From: an uncultured Bacilli bacterium
GTDB lineage: Bacteria; Bacillota_I; Bacilli_A; RF39; UBA660
Length of the DNA: 64,000 nucleotides
Direction: 5' to 3'
NCBI GenBank assembly: GCA_947625505.1
Contig: CANQON010000007.1
Coordinates: forward strand, 1-64,000
Both the position numbers and the translations under genes were made by a program. Below, in pieces: positions 1 to 9,443 of this stretch; the first letter of the stretch is position 1; the number at the start of each line of letters is the position of its first letter. A model generated the notes under the pieces. The model saw only the letters and a program-made list of their open reading frames with translations. It was not told the DNA's origin and made no database searches.

Positions 1-1457
1 TTATTATTAACAAATAGTGCTTCTAGTATATTATTACTAATAATATTATAACAGTCATATTTTAAACTATATTCTACGATACTTATATCATATCCACTAG
101 AACAAGCAATACAATTATAGTAACCCTCTTTTATTAATAAATCTATCAATTTCTGATTATTACCAATATCTTCGTATAACAGATTTTCTTTTATGTAATC
201 CATAGCATAATGATTTTTTATCATAATCAAAATTGCTTGAAGATTTTGTGACAAAGATGTTTTAATATTAGATATATCAATGCCATGATTTATCATATAC
301 TCTAATATTATTACACCATTTTCCATAGGTTCAATTAAATCCTCTATACAATAAACTTTTAGTAAAGGCTTACCATTGCTTATAGATTTAAAAACATCTT
401 CTTTTGTGGGTAAATAACTTAGAAAATCAGCTATGTCAAAGTTCTCACTTGATATGGATCTTAAATTGGATACGAATTTGATGGCAGCATCATTTACCGA
501 TTGATTATTCGCAAAATATTTAAGTGTTAAATCTCTATTTATTTCTAGCATATAAGCGAAAACAGGCTTTTCTATAGAATCATTCTTGGAATCTTGAGTA
601 ATTGGGAATAGATTAATATTATTAGGTAGTTTCAAGCCATTTTCTATAAACTTCAAATATATTATCGCTAAACTACGATTATCACTGGCTGTAATAAAAT
701 CAACACTAATATTTTCTTCTTTAATTTTTTCAATTATACCTTTTAGATAACTATTTTCTAAACTAGGATGATTAACTAAAATATCATTTCTTACAAATGC
801 TAACATCTCTTTGTATAAACCATTTTGATATAAAATATCAGCTATCTGAAGATTATTTACTTCAACATTAGGATTTCGTAAATTTACTCCTCTATTAATT
901 AAATCTTGAAGCACAGTAATACCATTAGGCATTTTCTTTATTAAAAATTCTGGTTTAGCATATATCATTAAATCAAGACGTCCTATATCACTAAGGCATT
1001 TATATAAAGTGTCAAAATCGTTTATTGTTCCAATAATATCTTTAAATAAACTAGGAGAATTAAATTTATTTAATAATTTAGCTAATAAATAACCACTTAT
1101 AGTTTTTTCAAATAAACGATTATACATATCTAGATGAGGAAAACTTACATTACGTTCTTTTGCTTTACGAAACATTATTTCGATAATAGTTTCTCCAGGT
1201 CCTTGAAATAATAAATCAATATTATCATATCTTTTTAAAAAGTAACCGTTTAAAGCTGCTCTTTTTAATAATCTATAATTATTACTAATATCATGACATA
1301 ACTCTTCTTTATCAATAATAATCTTTCTACTTATTATATAATCAAAGTAATCTTTACCATCCTCATCTTTTAAAAATAAGTCATTAATTGTTACATAATC
1401 AGAACCTTTAATACATCCTAACCTTTTTAAAGAATTTATTCGCGCAAAACTCTTCAT
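1..1457 (-). CDS. Partial large uncharacterised protein, repeat-rich (helical/ankyrin-like character); runs off the left edge
   Basis: Open minus frame starting ATG AAG AGT TTT GCG at 1457 with no stop in the parts read down to position 1; absent from the ORF track because it has no stop inside the window. Confidence 0.7.
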   Translation of the reverse strand, partial: MKSFARINSLKRLGCIKGSDYVTINDLFLKDEDGKDYFDYIISRKIIIDKEELCHDISNNYRLLKRAALNGYFLKRYDNIDLLFQGPGETIIEIMFRKAKERNVSFPHLDMYNRLFEKTISGYLLAKLLNKFNSPSLFKDIIGTINDFDTLYKCLSDIGRLDLMIYAKPEFLIKKMPNGITVLQDLINRGVNLRNPNVEVNNLQIADILYQNGLYKEMLAFVRNDILVNHPSLENSYLKGIIEKIKEENISVDFITASDNRSLAIIYLKFIENGLKLPNNINLFPITQDSKNDSIEKPVFAYMLEINRDLTLKYFANNQSVNDAAIKFVSNLRSISSENFDIADFLSYLPTKEDVFKSISNGKPLLKVYCIEDLIEPMENGVIILEYMINHGIDISNIKTSLSQNLQAILIMIKNHYAMDYIKENLLYEDIGNNQKLIDLLIKEGYYNCIACSSGYDISIVEYSLKYDCYNIISNNILEALFVNN

Positions 1458-1493
1458 TAAATCGCACCCTATCTATTTTGATTATAGCATATT

Positions 1494-1802
1494 TTATTTA
1501 CTAATAATAGTTATATCTATAATATCATCTAAGCCAATATGAGTGTTTTTTAATATTAACTGTTTCTTTAATTTATCAATTTTTTTAACAATATCAATGG
1601 TTTCAATATATTCTAAATTATAATAATATTTAATTAAAATACTATCTCCTATTTTTATTTTTTGTAATTTATAATCTAAAGATACTAAGAAATCATCATC
1701 AAAGGCTTTTTTATTTTCAATATTTTTTTCGACTTGTCTTAAAGCTTCCTTAAAACCTTTTAAAGCATCAAAAGGTTGAAATTGCATAGCATTATTCGGC
1801 AT
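1494..1802 (-). CDS. YolD-like protein
   Basis: Small protein overlapping the start of a Y-family polymerase gene; sequence pattern and context match YolD-like family. Confidence 0.7.
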   Translation of the reverse strand: MPNNAMQFQPFDALKGFKEALRQVEKNIENKKAFDDDFLVSLDYKLQKIKIGDSILIKYYYNLEYIETIDIVKKIDKLKKQLILKNTHIGLDDIIDITIISK

Positions 1803-3048
1803 TATGTCCTCCTATTAATTTATTTCTTTCTAATTGTGTAGCACATTCTTGATAACTAGTTGCTCGTAAAATCGTATTTTTGCCAAACTTATCTTTAATA
1901 TCTAAAATTGTTTTTTCTAAGATATTATCTTTTTCTTCCTCTTCTAAAGAAGAAAACAAATCTAATTGCGTATATTTTTTAGGTTTAACATTTCCAAAAC
2001 TAATACCTAATCTTCTAATAGGAACTTCTTCAGCTACTTGATAATCATACTCATTTAAAATATAATTTAATATTTTATGAAAATTATTTGTTTCTTCTTT
2101 TAACTTAAAAGATATACTTAAAGGTTTAATAATATCTTTCGAATATCCTATATAAAAGCCAATTAAATTAGTAACATAATTATTTCTTATTAATTCTAAT
2201 ACCATATTATCAACCATTTCAGTTAAAACAATACGAGCACTTTTATAATCATAATCTTTATATAATATTTGACTATTAGATAAAGAATTATTTTTAGGTT
2301 TATAGGCTTTAATATCTGCAATCGTACATTCTTCTTTTCCCCAAGCATGATCTATTAAGTATTTAGCATTAATACCAAATTCTTTATAAAGTAATTCTTC
2401 TTTAGCATGCGCTACATCATACATATCTTTTAAATGTAATTTATGTAATCTAGCTTCAGTACCATAACTAATACGCCAAAAATCAGTAATAGGTAAATGA
2501 TGCCATAAAGTCTCTTTATACTTATTTTCATCTAAATAACCAATATGACTCTTACTATGTTTAGCTGTTATATCTAAAGCTACTTTCGTAAGATATAAAT
2601 TAGTACCTATACCTGCTGATGAAGTAATACCTGTGGTTTTTAAGATATCATCCATAATCATTTTAGCCATCTCTATTGGATTCTTATTATATAATTTTAA
2701 ATAATTAGTAATATCTAAAAACATTTCATCAATCGAATATGGATGAATATCATCTTTAGATATATATTTAAGATAAATAGAATAAATCCATGCTGAATAC
2801 TTAATATATAATTTCATTCTAGGTTTAGCTACAATAGGATGTACATTCTTAGGTATCTCCCATACCCGACATCTATTTTTTATTCCCCTTTCCTTCATTT
2901 TAGGGCTAATAGCTAGACAAATAGCTCCTTTAGCGCGATCAGGATCAGCAACAATTAAATCCGTTTTAAAAGGATCTAATCCTCTTTCAACACATTCTAC
3001 AGAGGCATAAAAAGTTTTTAAATCAATACATAAATAAAATCTTTGCAT
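1792..3048 (-). CDS. Y-family DNA polymerase (UvrX/ImpB/MucB-like)
   Basis: MQRFYLCIDLKTFYASVECVERGLDP..., YSIDEMFLDIT motif; likely start at the second Met. Confidence 0.9.
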   Translation of the reverse strand: MQRFYLCIDLKTFYASVECVERGLDPFKTDLIVADPDRAKGAICLAISPKMKERGIKNRCRVWEIPKNVHPIVAKPRMKLYIKYSAWIYSIYLKYISKDDIHPYSIDEMFLDITNYLKLYNKNPIEMAKMIMDDILKTTGITSSAGIGTNLYLTKVALDITAKHSKSHIGYLDENKYKETLWHHLPITDFWRISYGTEARLHKLHLKDMYDVAHAKEELLYKEFGINAKYLIDHAWGKEECTIADIKAYKPKNNSLSNSQILYKDYDYKSARIVLTEMVDNMVLELIRNNYVTNLIGFYIGYSKDIIKPLSISFKLKEETNNFHKILNYILNEYDYQVAEEVPIRRLGISFGNVKPKKYTQLDLFSSLEEEEKDNILEKTILDIKDKFGKNTILRATSYQECATQLERNKLIGGHNAE

Positions 3049-3211
3049 TATACCCCTCATCTCTACATTATTATTATATCAAACACTTGTTCGTATATCA
3101 ATATTTTTTTAATACTAATTTTTGGTAAAAAAAGAAAGCCTAATAAATTAAGCTTTCTATTCTTCAACTAGAATGTAAATAATTAATCATTATAGTATCA
3201 TTAAAGATACT

Positions 3212-4294
3212 TTATTTCGTTATAATTTTTAAATCACTTATCGTTAAACTATTTTCTTCTTTATTATCTTTATAAAAAATGGTAAAACATATTTCATTAA
3301 CTTTTTCTAAATTAAAATTAATATCCTTAAAATAGATTTTAATACTTTGCTTTTTACTATTAATATTAAATGTTTTACTATACTTATTATTATCAATCGT
3401 TTTAACTTCCCATGTAAGATTTAATTCTTCTTTAGCACTCACTTTAACTTCTAAATAAGTTGTATCGTGATTATATTTTTCTAAGTTTAATAATGCATGA
3501 CTAAAGTTATAATAAGCCATTACAAAAGGTTCTTGCGCTACAAGAGTGTTATTAAAGTTATAGGTTAATTCTGTTTGACGACTCATTTGCTTAAGTGTTA
3601 CTTGTCCCCCATTTTCAATAGGATTTAAATCATGATGACTAAATAATAAAGGTTTTACTAACTCTTCATAAGTTATATTAGATAAATTACGTTTTGTAAA
3701 CTCTTGAACTTTAATACTATTTTGACCATTCTTAGTATCCGTAAATGATAAAATACAATATAATTTCTTTTTATCATCTGTTAATAAACCATATAAAGCT
3801 TTATACCAAAAAGTTTCATTTAAATCAGTATTTAATTTAAAATTGGTTTTCTTAACTAACATAGGAACGTAATATTCCTTTGTTTTATCTAAATTATCTA
3901 AGGTAGTTGCATCATAAAGCATATAACTAATTTGAATATTACAAATTGTTCTACCCTTATTATTTATAGTGAAAACAAGTTTATCATGATCATATAAAAT
4001 ATTAGGTACTAAAATAACATCATCTAAACGCCAAAATAAATTAATTGTTAAAAAAGTCGACATTAAAGCTAAAGCAACAATACCTATAATAGCTAAGATA
4101 TTTTGCAGAATAGCATCCCCTTCTAAAGCACCATAACCAATCGTGTATAAAAAATATAATCCTGTTTTAATAATTATCTCACTAAAAGCAATCTTACCTG
4201 TAAAGAAATTATATAAACTTATACATAAACATATTAGTAACATAATAACAATAAAAACTAAAATAGTTTCTATTATCTTCCGAATCTTTTGCAT
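3212..4294 (-). CDS. Putative 2TM inward-rectifier-like potassium channel with cytoplasmic beta domain
   Basis: TM1, pore segment with TIGYG selectivity-filter signature, TM2, then a beta-rich soluble domain. Confidence 0.65.
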   Translation of the reverse strand: MQKIRKIIETILVFIVIMLLICLCISLYNFFTGKIAFSEIIIKTGLYFLYTIGYGALEGDAILQNILAIIGIVALALMSTFLTINLFWRLDDVILVPNILYDHDKLVFTINNKGRTICNIQISYMLYDATTLDNLDKTKEYYVPMLVKKTNFKLNTDLNETFWYKALYGLLTDDKKKLYCILSFTDTKNGQNSIKVQEFTKRNLSNITYEELVKPLLFSHHDLNPIENGGQVTLKQMSRQTELTYNFNNTLVAQEPFVMAYYNFSHALLNLEKYNHDTTYLEVKVSAKEELNLTWEVKTIDNNKYSKTFNINSKKQSIKIYFKDINFNLEKVNEICFTIFYKDNKEENSLTISDLKIITK

Positions 4295-4360
4295 ACTATC
4301 ATCCCTTTTTACAAGGCATTATTATACAATTCTTTTATCATAATAGCAAATTACCATGCA

Positions 4361-4419
4361 GAAGTTAATGAACTTGATAGTGAGGTGCTAAAAGCACTAG
4401 GGACTGCTTTATTAACTTC
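4361..4419 (+). ncRNA. Structured small RNA core related to unit 1 of the 11.4-kb array
   Basis: GAAGTTAAT/ATTAACTTC terminal stem; shares AACTTGATAGTGARGTGCT...AGCAYYAGGGACTGCTTTATYAACTT with 11401-11462. Confidence 0.6.
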
Positions 4420-4424
4420 TTTAG

Positions 4425-4486
4425 ACGATGTGAAGTCTTTCAACTATTATTTTTCTTAATAATAGATGTATCACATCGTTTTTATA
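4425..4486 (+). terminator. Long hairpin (ACGATGTGA...TCACATCGT + T run), terminator or second structured RNA module
   Basis: ACGATGTGA/TCACATCGT stem enclosing TATTATT/AATAATA hairpin, followed by TTTTTA. Confidence 0.6.
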
Positions 4487-4515
4487 TTATTATCTTTTTT
4501 AAGATATGATATAAT

Positions 4516-4680
4516 ACAAGTGCAGTAGTGATTGGATTTATTCCTACTTTAACGAGTCGTTAAGGGACTAAAATAACTAGATGATTTAATAGTAATACTA
4601 CAAAGGACCAAACTACACTCCGTGTAGACGCTTCGCTTAGCGTCCATTTCCATATTACTATATCATTAGTACTGCAATGA
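4516..4680 (+). ncRNA. Retron msr-msd non-coding RNA
   Basis: a1 TGCAGTAGTGAT (4521-4532) / a2 ATCATTAGTACTGCA (4662-4676); msr stem TTAAC-GAGTC-GTTAA; msd stem TAGTAATA (4590-4597)/TATTACTA (4653-4660) enclosing hairpins CTACAC-TCC-GTGTAG and ACGCT-...-AGCGT; directly upstream of retron RT. Confidence 0.75.
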
Positions 4681-4696
4681 TTAGGAGGTAGTAAAT

Positions 4697-5650
4697 ATGT
4701 GGAAATACATTGGTACAAAAGAATGTAATGAATTTTTACTATCTCTTAATCTATTTAAATGTCAAGATCAAAAAAAATATATTAAAACATTATATTCTAT
4801 AGCTAATAATATTGAAAAAAACTATAACATTTATAAAATAAAAAAGAGAAATGGTAAATATCGAACAATCTATGAACCATATCCCCTTTTAAAACATATT
4901 CAAAAAAAGATATTAACCAATATTCTTAATAATAAAGCGATATCTAAATACGCTAAAGGATATCATAAAGGTATCTCATTAAAAGATAATGCTATACCAC
5001 ATATTAATAAAGAAATAATATTAAAATTGGATATTAAAGACTTCTTTGAAAGTATAGCCTTTAATCACATATATAATAGTTGTTTCGCCATTGAATATTT
5101 TCCTAAATCAGTTGGTATGTTATTAACCTATTTATGTACTTATGATGATCATTTAACGCAAGGATCACCCACATCAGCATATATCTCTAATTTAGTTATG
5201 AAAGAATTTGATGAAGAATTAGGTAATTGGTGTGAAAATAATAATATTTCCTATACTAGATATTCCGATGATATGACTTTTTCAGGTCATTTTAATCCTA
5301 GTGATATTATATTTAAAGTTAGAAAAATGTTACATAAGCTAAATTTAAACTTAAATAATGATAAGATTCATATTATTAATAAATCAGCAAGTCAAAGCGT
5401 TACAGGTATTATAGTTAATGAAAAAATACAAGTTAATATAAAATATCGTCAAAGAATAAGACAAGAAATTTATTACATACAAAAGTATGGACTAAAATCA
5501 CACTTAACTAAATGTCATATAAATATTGATGAAAAAAAGTATCTAAATATCTTATATGGTAAAATAATCTATATTTTACAAATTAATGATTGTGATTCAG
5601 AGTTTCAAAAGTATAAACAAATCATATTAGATTTAAAAAAAGCGCTATAA
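4697..5650 (+). CDS. Retron-type reverse transcriptase
   Basis: QGSPTSAYISNLVMKEFDE, YSDDMTFSG catalytic motif, VTGIIVN (VTG) region Y motif; RBS AGGAGG. Confidence 0.93.
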   Translation: MWKYIGTKECNEFLLSLNLFKCQDQKKYIKTLYSIANNIEKNYNIYKIKKRNGKYRTIYEPYPLLKHIQKKILTNILNNKAISKYAKGYHKGISLKDNAIPHINKEIILKLDIKDFFESIAFNHIYNSCFAIEYFPKSVGMLLTYLCTYDDHLTQGSPTSAYISNLVMKEFDEELGNWCENNNISYTRYSDDMTFSGHFNPSDIIFKVRKMLHKLNLNLNNDKIHIINKSASQSVTGIIVNEKIQVNIKYRQRIRQEIYYIQKYGLKSHLTKCHINIDEKKYLNILYGKIIYILQINDCDSEFQKYKQIILDLKKAL

Positions 5651-5663
5651 CGCTTTTTTCTTT
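5641..5663. terminator. Bidirectional terminator between retron RT and BRO-N gene
   Basis: AAAAAAGCGctataaCGCTTTTTT. Confidence 0.8.
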
Positions 5664-5665
5664 TT

Positions 5666-6523
5666 TTAATATTTCAATTTTCCTTTTTCGTCTAAATATT
5701 GATAATTAAGATTATTTTGATTACTTATTATGGATTTACCTAAATTCTTTTCAATATCTTCTTTAGCAACTTTAGCAGCATGGTCTCCCAATTTTGCCAT
5801 CTTTTTATTTTGTTCTAAGCCATAGGGTTTATGTTCTTTAGTTAACTCTCTTGTTGCAATTTCTCCTAAATCAGTAAGAACAATCTCAATATCTGACATA
5901 TTATCTCTTAAAGATTTCTTTCTAATCCCTTTATACGATTTATATTCATTTGCTTTCATACCTGACCATTCTTTGTATATCTCATTCGTTAATATTCCAA
6001 ATTCATAATTTGAAGAAATACCACTATCTTTCCATGTATCTGTTAATTTATTTCTAGTTATTATTCCTTTTAATCTTGCTTCAATCCATTTATCTGAATA
6101 TCCTCTTTTGCGATAATAATCTATAGCTCTTCTAATGGCAATCTCAGGATCAAATACTTCATCTATTCTTTCACTACCTAAATTAGCAAGCCATAGTTTA
6201 AAGGGTTCAGCTTTAGGTGAAGGCACTGACTCAATAAGTCTTAATATTCCTTTAGTATCTAAAGTATCAGTAAGGTAACTTTTGCCATCTTTTTTAGATT
6301 TTAATTTCAGTTGTACACATTTTGTGGACAACTCACTTTGTTCCTCCTCATTCATTCTTTTTTTTAGCATATTCCAATAATTTCTTAGGTTGTTAGAATT
6401 AGTTAAAGCAGCAATAACATCAATAACACTAAAATAATAGTCTTCTTTTTCGTTATCCCAAATACTTCTTATTTCTATTCCTTCAAATAAGTTTGAAATA
6501 GTTTCTCGTTTATCATTATGCAT
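5666..6523 (-). CDS. BRO-N domain / phage antirepressor-like protein
   Basis: N-terminal FEGIEIRSIWDNEKEDYYFSVIDVIAALTNS... and KGILRLIESVPSPKAEPFKLWLANLG typical of BRO-N proteins. Confidence 0.75.
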   Translation of the reverse strand: MHNDKRETISNLFEGIEIRSIWDNEKEDYYFSVIDVIAALTNSNNLRNYWNMLKKRMNEEEQSELSTKCVQLKLKSKKDGKSYLTDTLDTKGILRLIESVPSPKAEPFKLWLANLGSERIDEVFDPEIAIRRAIDYYRKRGYSDKWIEARLKGIITRNKLTDTWKDSGISSNYEFGILTNEIYKEWSGMKANEYKSYKGIRKKSLRDNMSDIEIVLTDLGEIATRELTKEHKPYGLEQNKKMAKLGDHAAKVAKEDIEKNLGKSIISNQNNLNYQYLDEKGKLKY

Positions 6524-6631
6524 ATAAAACCTCCTTGAAGAAATATTACATCATACATATGTTCGTTATTTAACAAATTTGTAAAACTTTTTATAAAAAA
6601 ACAAACTAGGTATAGTTTGTTCATATAAATA

Positions 6632-7486
6632 TTATATTTTTTTTAATTTCTTATTAGATCTTACTATCATATATATAGACATAGCACTATTAATTAAGCA
6701 AACAACAAATCCCATAATACTAGTCATTAGCATTTTAAATTCCATATCATTTGTTCCAAACTCTGATACCATAGCTACTTCAAGAGATATCATGGAAATC
6801 ATGGCAACCGTTAAGTTAATACATTTGCTTGCTGCTAAAAGTGGACTATGATCTTTTCGGTACTTAACTACATTGATAATTGCACTTATGATTAAATAAA
6901 AATCATACATAGCAACTATATAAATGATAAATCCTGCATAAGTAATTTCTTGATTTTGTTTTATTATTAAAATAATCATACCCGTTAATATTAAATTTAG
7001 AAATAATAAAATTATACCTGTTAGTCTTAACTTTTTATATTCTGTTTTTAAATTTATTCCTACTTCATTTTTTATATCTTTCACAATAGATAATTTCATT
7101 AAACAAAGAATCAAATAATAAACGGCAAAAGTAATAAACCACCAAGACATATAATATATTCCTGTACCTAATTTAAAAATGCCATAAACAAAATGCAATA
7201 AAGTAGCAAATGCTAGACTAAATTTTGTTATTAAAAGTTCGTGTTTTTTATACAACTCATAAGTTTTTGATTTTTTAATAGCATTATTACCAAATTTACA
7301 TATTTTACAAAACCAAATAATAAATATAATTAAAGCATAAGTAGATAAAAGATAACTTATATAAGCAATTGGTGTATCTTCTAAATGACAACTAAAAACA
7401 TATATAAGTAAATCAAAAGCTAAGTTAAAAAGAATAAATCCAATTATCTTATTTGGTAAAAATATATCTTTTAACATTTTTTTCAT
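6632..7486 (-). CDS. Uncharacterised multi-pass membrane protein
   Basis: Multiple hydrophobic segments. Confidence 0.6.
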   Translation of the reverse strand: MKKMLKDIFLPNKIIGFILFNLAFDLLIYVFSCHLEDTPIAYISYLLSTYALIIFIIWFCKICKFGNNAIKKSKTYELYKKHELLITKFSLAFATLLHFVYGIFKLGTGIYYMSWWFITFAVYYLILCLMKLSIVKDIKNEVGINLKTEYKKLRLTGIILLFLNLILTGMIILIIKQNQEITYAGFIIYIVAMYDFYLIISAIINVVKYRKDHSPLLAASKCINLTVAMISMISLEVAMVSEFGTNDMEFKMLMTSIMGFVVCLINSAMSIYMIVRSNKKLKKI

Positions 7487-7537
7487 AAAACTCCTCTAAC
7501 TATAAAGTAAAAGGAAGAATATTCTTCCTATAAAAAT

Positions 7538-7936
7538 CTAATCTTTGTTACTTTTTAAATAAGAATATATTGGGTAGTTAAATATACAAATAAGTAAACC
7601 AACAATACCTGTTATGAGACCTATTAGTAAATCAGTTTTAGATGGATCTCCAACCATAACTTTACTCATACCAAAGCCCATTACCAAAGCACCAACTATT
7701 CCTATTAACCAGGTAAATACAATTCCCCAATTTATAGGTGCATGTTCTTTTTTAGGATGATTTTTACGATATACAGGAATAATGCAAAGTAGAACAATAA
7801 GTCCTAAAATTGCTACCACAACACCTGCTTTAAATAAATCCCATTCTGGTATTAAGCACATACACATACCTATTGCAAATACTAAACCACCAATAGTTCC
7901 TAAAATTATTTCTAATAAAGTTTCCTTTTTCATTTT
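7538..7936 (-). CDS. Small membrane protein, four predicted TM segments
   Basis: Hydrophobic segments; in operon with the next gene. Confidence 0.6.
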   Translation of the reverse strand, partial: KMKKETLLEIILGTIGGLVFAIGMCMCLIPEWDLFKAGVVVAILGLIVLLCIIPVYRKNHPKKEHAPINWGIVFTWLIGIVGALVMGFGMSKVMVGDPSKTDLLIGLITGIVGLLICIFNYPIYSYLKSNKD

Positions 7937-7948
7937 TACCTCCATCAA

Positions 7949-8176
7949 TTATTTAGTGCCATTTATAGTTTCATTCATATTTTTTCTTTGTTCTTCTTGC
8001 TCTTTTTGTAATCTCATCTTTGCTTCTTCGATTGTTTCATCTTCTTTTTTTAAGAAAGTATCAACGAATTTATCTTCAATCTTTTGATAGCCATTAACAA
8101 CTGTATCCTCAACTTTTTTGTATCCACCAACAACTGTTTTTTCAATTTTCTTATTAGCATCTACTATTTTAGACAT
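7949..8176 (-). CDS. Small charged protein with three 11-residue repeats
   Basis: KKIEKTVVGGY / KKVEDTVVNGY / QKIEDKFVDTF; likely start MSKIVDA; divergent from TetR gene. Confidence 0.65.
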   Translation of the reverse strand: MSKIVDANKKIEKTVVGGYKKVEDTVVNGYQKIEDKFVDTFLKKEDETIEEAKMRLQKEQEEQRKNMNETINGTK

Positions 8177-8199
8177 ACAATCACTCCATTTCAATAATA

Positions 8200-8280
8200 A
8201 GACACTTGTCTTTTTATTACAATTTTAGTATAATCTTTACGAAAGAAAAATACAATCAACAATTTATAGACATTTGTCCA
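8200..8280. promoter_or_regulatory. Paired putative TetR operators in divergent promoter region
   Basis: AGACACTTGTCT (8200-8211) and AGACATTTGTCC (8269-8280), RGACA-NN-TGTCY pattern. Confidence 0.55.
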
Positions 8281-8298
8281 ATTAAAAGGAGTGAATAT

Positions 8299-8835
8299 AT
8301 GAATACACCAAATAATAAAAGGAGAAAAGAAACAAGAGATAAAATTAGTAAAGTATTTATAACTTTATTACAAGCCAAAGAAATAAGTGAAATATCAGTA
8401 ACAGATATTTGCAAACTTGCTAAAATAAATCGTTCTACTTTTTATGTTAATTATCTTGATATTTACGATTTAGCAGATAAAATAGGTCAAGAATTAGAGC
8501 AAGAAGTATCATTTTTATATCAAGAAGAAAAAGATACTCAAAACAATTCAAATGATTTTTTAAAACTTTTTAAACATATAAAAGATAATCAAACATTTTA
8601 TAATACCTATTTTAAACTAAAAATGGATCAAAACTTTATCATCAAAGAATTTGATTATAACTTATCAAAAAAATTATATGATGATAAATACATAGATTAT
8701 CATATGGAATTTTTTAAGGCAGGGCTTAATGCTATTATCAAAAAATGGCTCAATAATGGTTGTAAAGAATCTCCCGAAGAGATAGAAAATATTTTAAAAA
8801 GCGAATATTCAAATAAAAATAATATCAAGAAGTAA
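8299..8835 (+). CDS. TetR/AcrR family regulator
   Basis: N-terminal HTH ...TRDKISKVFITLLQAKEISEISVTDICKLAKINRSTFYVNY; RBS AAAGGAG before ATG at 8299. Confidence 0.85.
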   Translation: MNTPNNKRRKETRDKISKVFITLLQAKEISEISVTDICKLAKINRSTFYVNYLDIYDLADKIGQELEQEVSFLYQEEKDTQNNSNDFLKLFKHIKDNQTFYNTYFKLKMDQNFIIKEFDYNLSKKLYDDKYIDYHMEFFKAGLNAIIKKWLNNGCKESPEEIENILKSEYSNKNNIKK

Positions 8836-8852
8836 ACTTGATATTATTTTTT
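8821..8852. terminator. Bidirectional terminator
   Basis: AATATCAAGaagtaaaCTTGATATT followed by T run. Confidence 0.8.
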
Positions 8853-9350
8853 TCTTGTTAAACAAAATCCTATAATTGAACCTATAAATAATATTGGCGA
8901 TACTCTTACAAATATCCATACAAAACTATGAACACCTACTCCCAATATAGCTAGTTCTGGATCATTATAATCCCATTCCATATAAGTATTTCCTAGTAAT
9001 ATTAATCCTATAAAAACAGCTATTATAAGGATACAAATAAATATAAATAAACCATGCCATATTTTTCTTTTTATTTCTTTTTTACGAGCTAATTGTAGAT
9101 TTATTATTTCTAATTTTTGAGCTATTTCTTTTAAAGTATCTTCTTTTTGTTCTTCAACATTTTCTCCTAGTAATGTACTTACAGATGTATCTAAAGCATC
9201 AGAAAGAGAAACTAATAACTCTGAATCTGGTACAGATAATCCTTGTTCCCATTTAGATATAGTTTGTCTAACAACATTTAATTTTATAGCTAACTCTTCT
9301 TGTGAAAGTCCTTTAGCCTTTCTAATTGTTCTAATATTATTTTTTAACAT
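8844..9350 (-). CDS. XRE-family HTH regulator with C-terminal TM segments
   Basis: IRTIRKAKGLSQEELAIKLNVVRQTISKWEQGLSVPD. Confidence 0.9.
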   Translation of the reverse strand: MLKNNIRTIRKAKGLSQEELAIKLNVVRQTISKWEQGLSVPDSELLVSLSDALDTSVSTLLGENVEEQKEDTLKEIAQKLEIINLQLARKKEIKRKIWHGLFIFICILIIAVFIGLILLGNTYMEWDYNDPELAILGVGVHSFVWIFVRVSPILFIGSIIGFCLTRKK

Positions 9351-9443
9351 AATATTTCCTCCTTCAAGTAGGATTATATGCTAAAACAAGCGTTGCCACA
9401 AGCAATGCATATTAACATTTTCTATTTATAAATAATTATTTTT

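Noticed and set aside
4143-4343. ORF on plus strand (66 aa)
   Set aside because: Antisense to the N-terminus of the channel gene; no independent support.
7782-8087. ORF on plus strand (101 aa)
   Set aside because: Antisense to two well-supported minus-strand genes.
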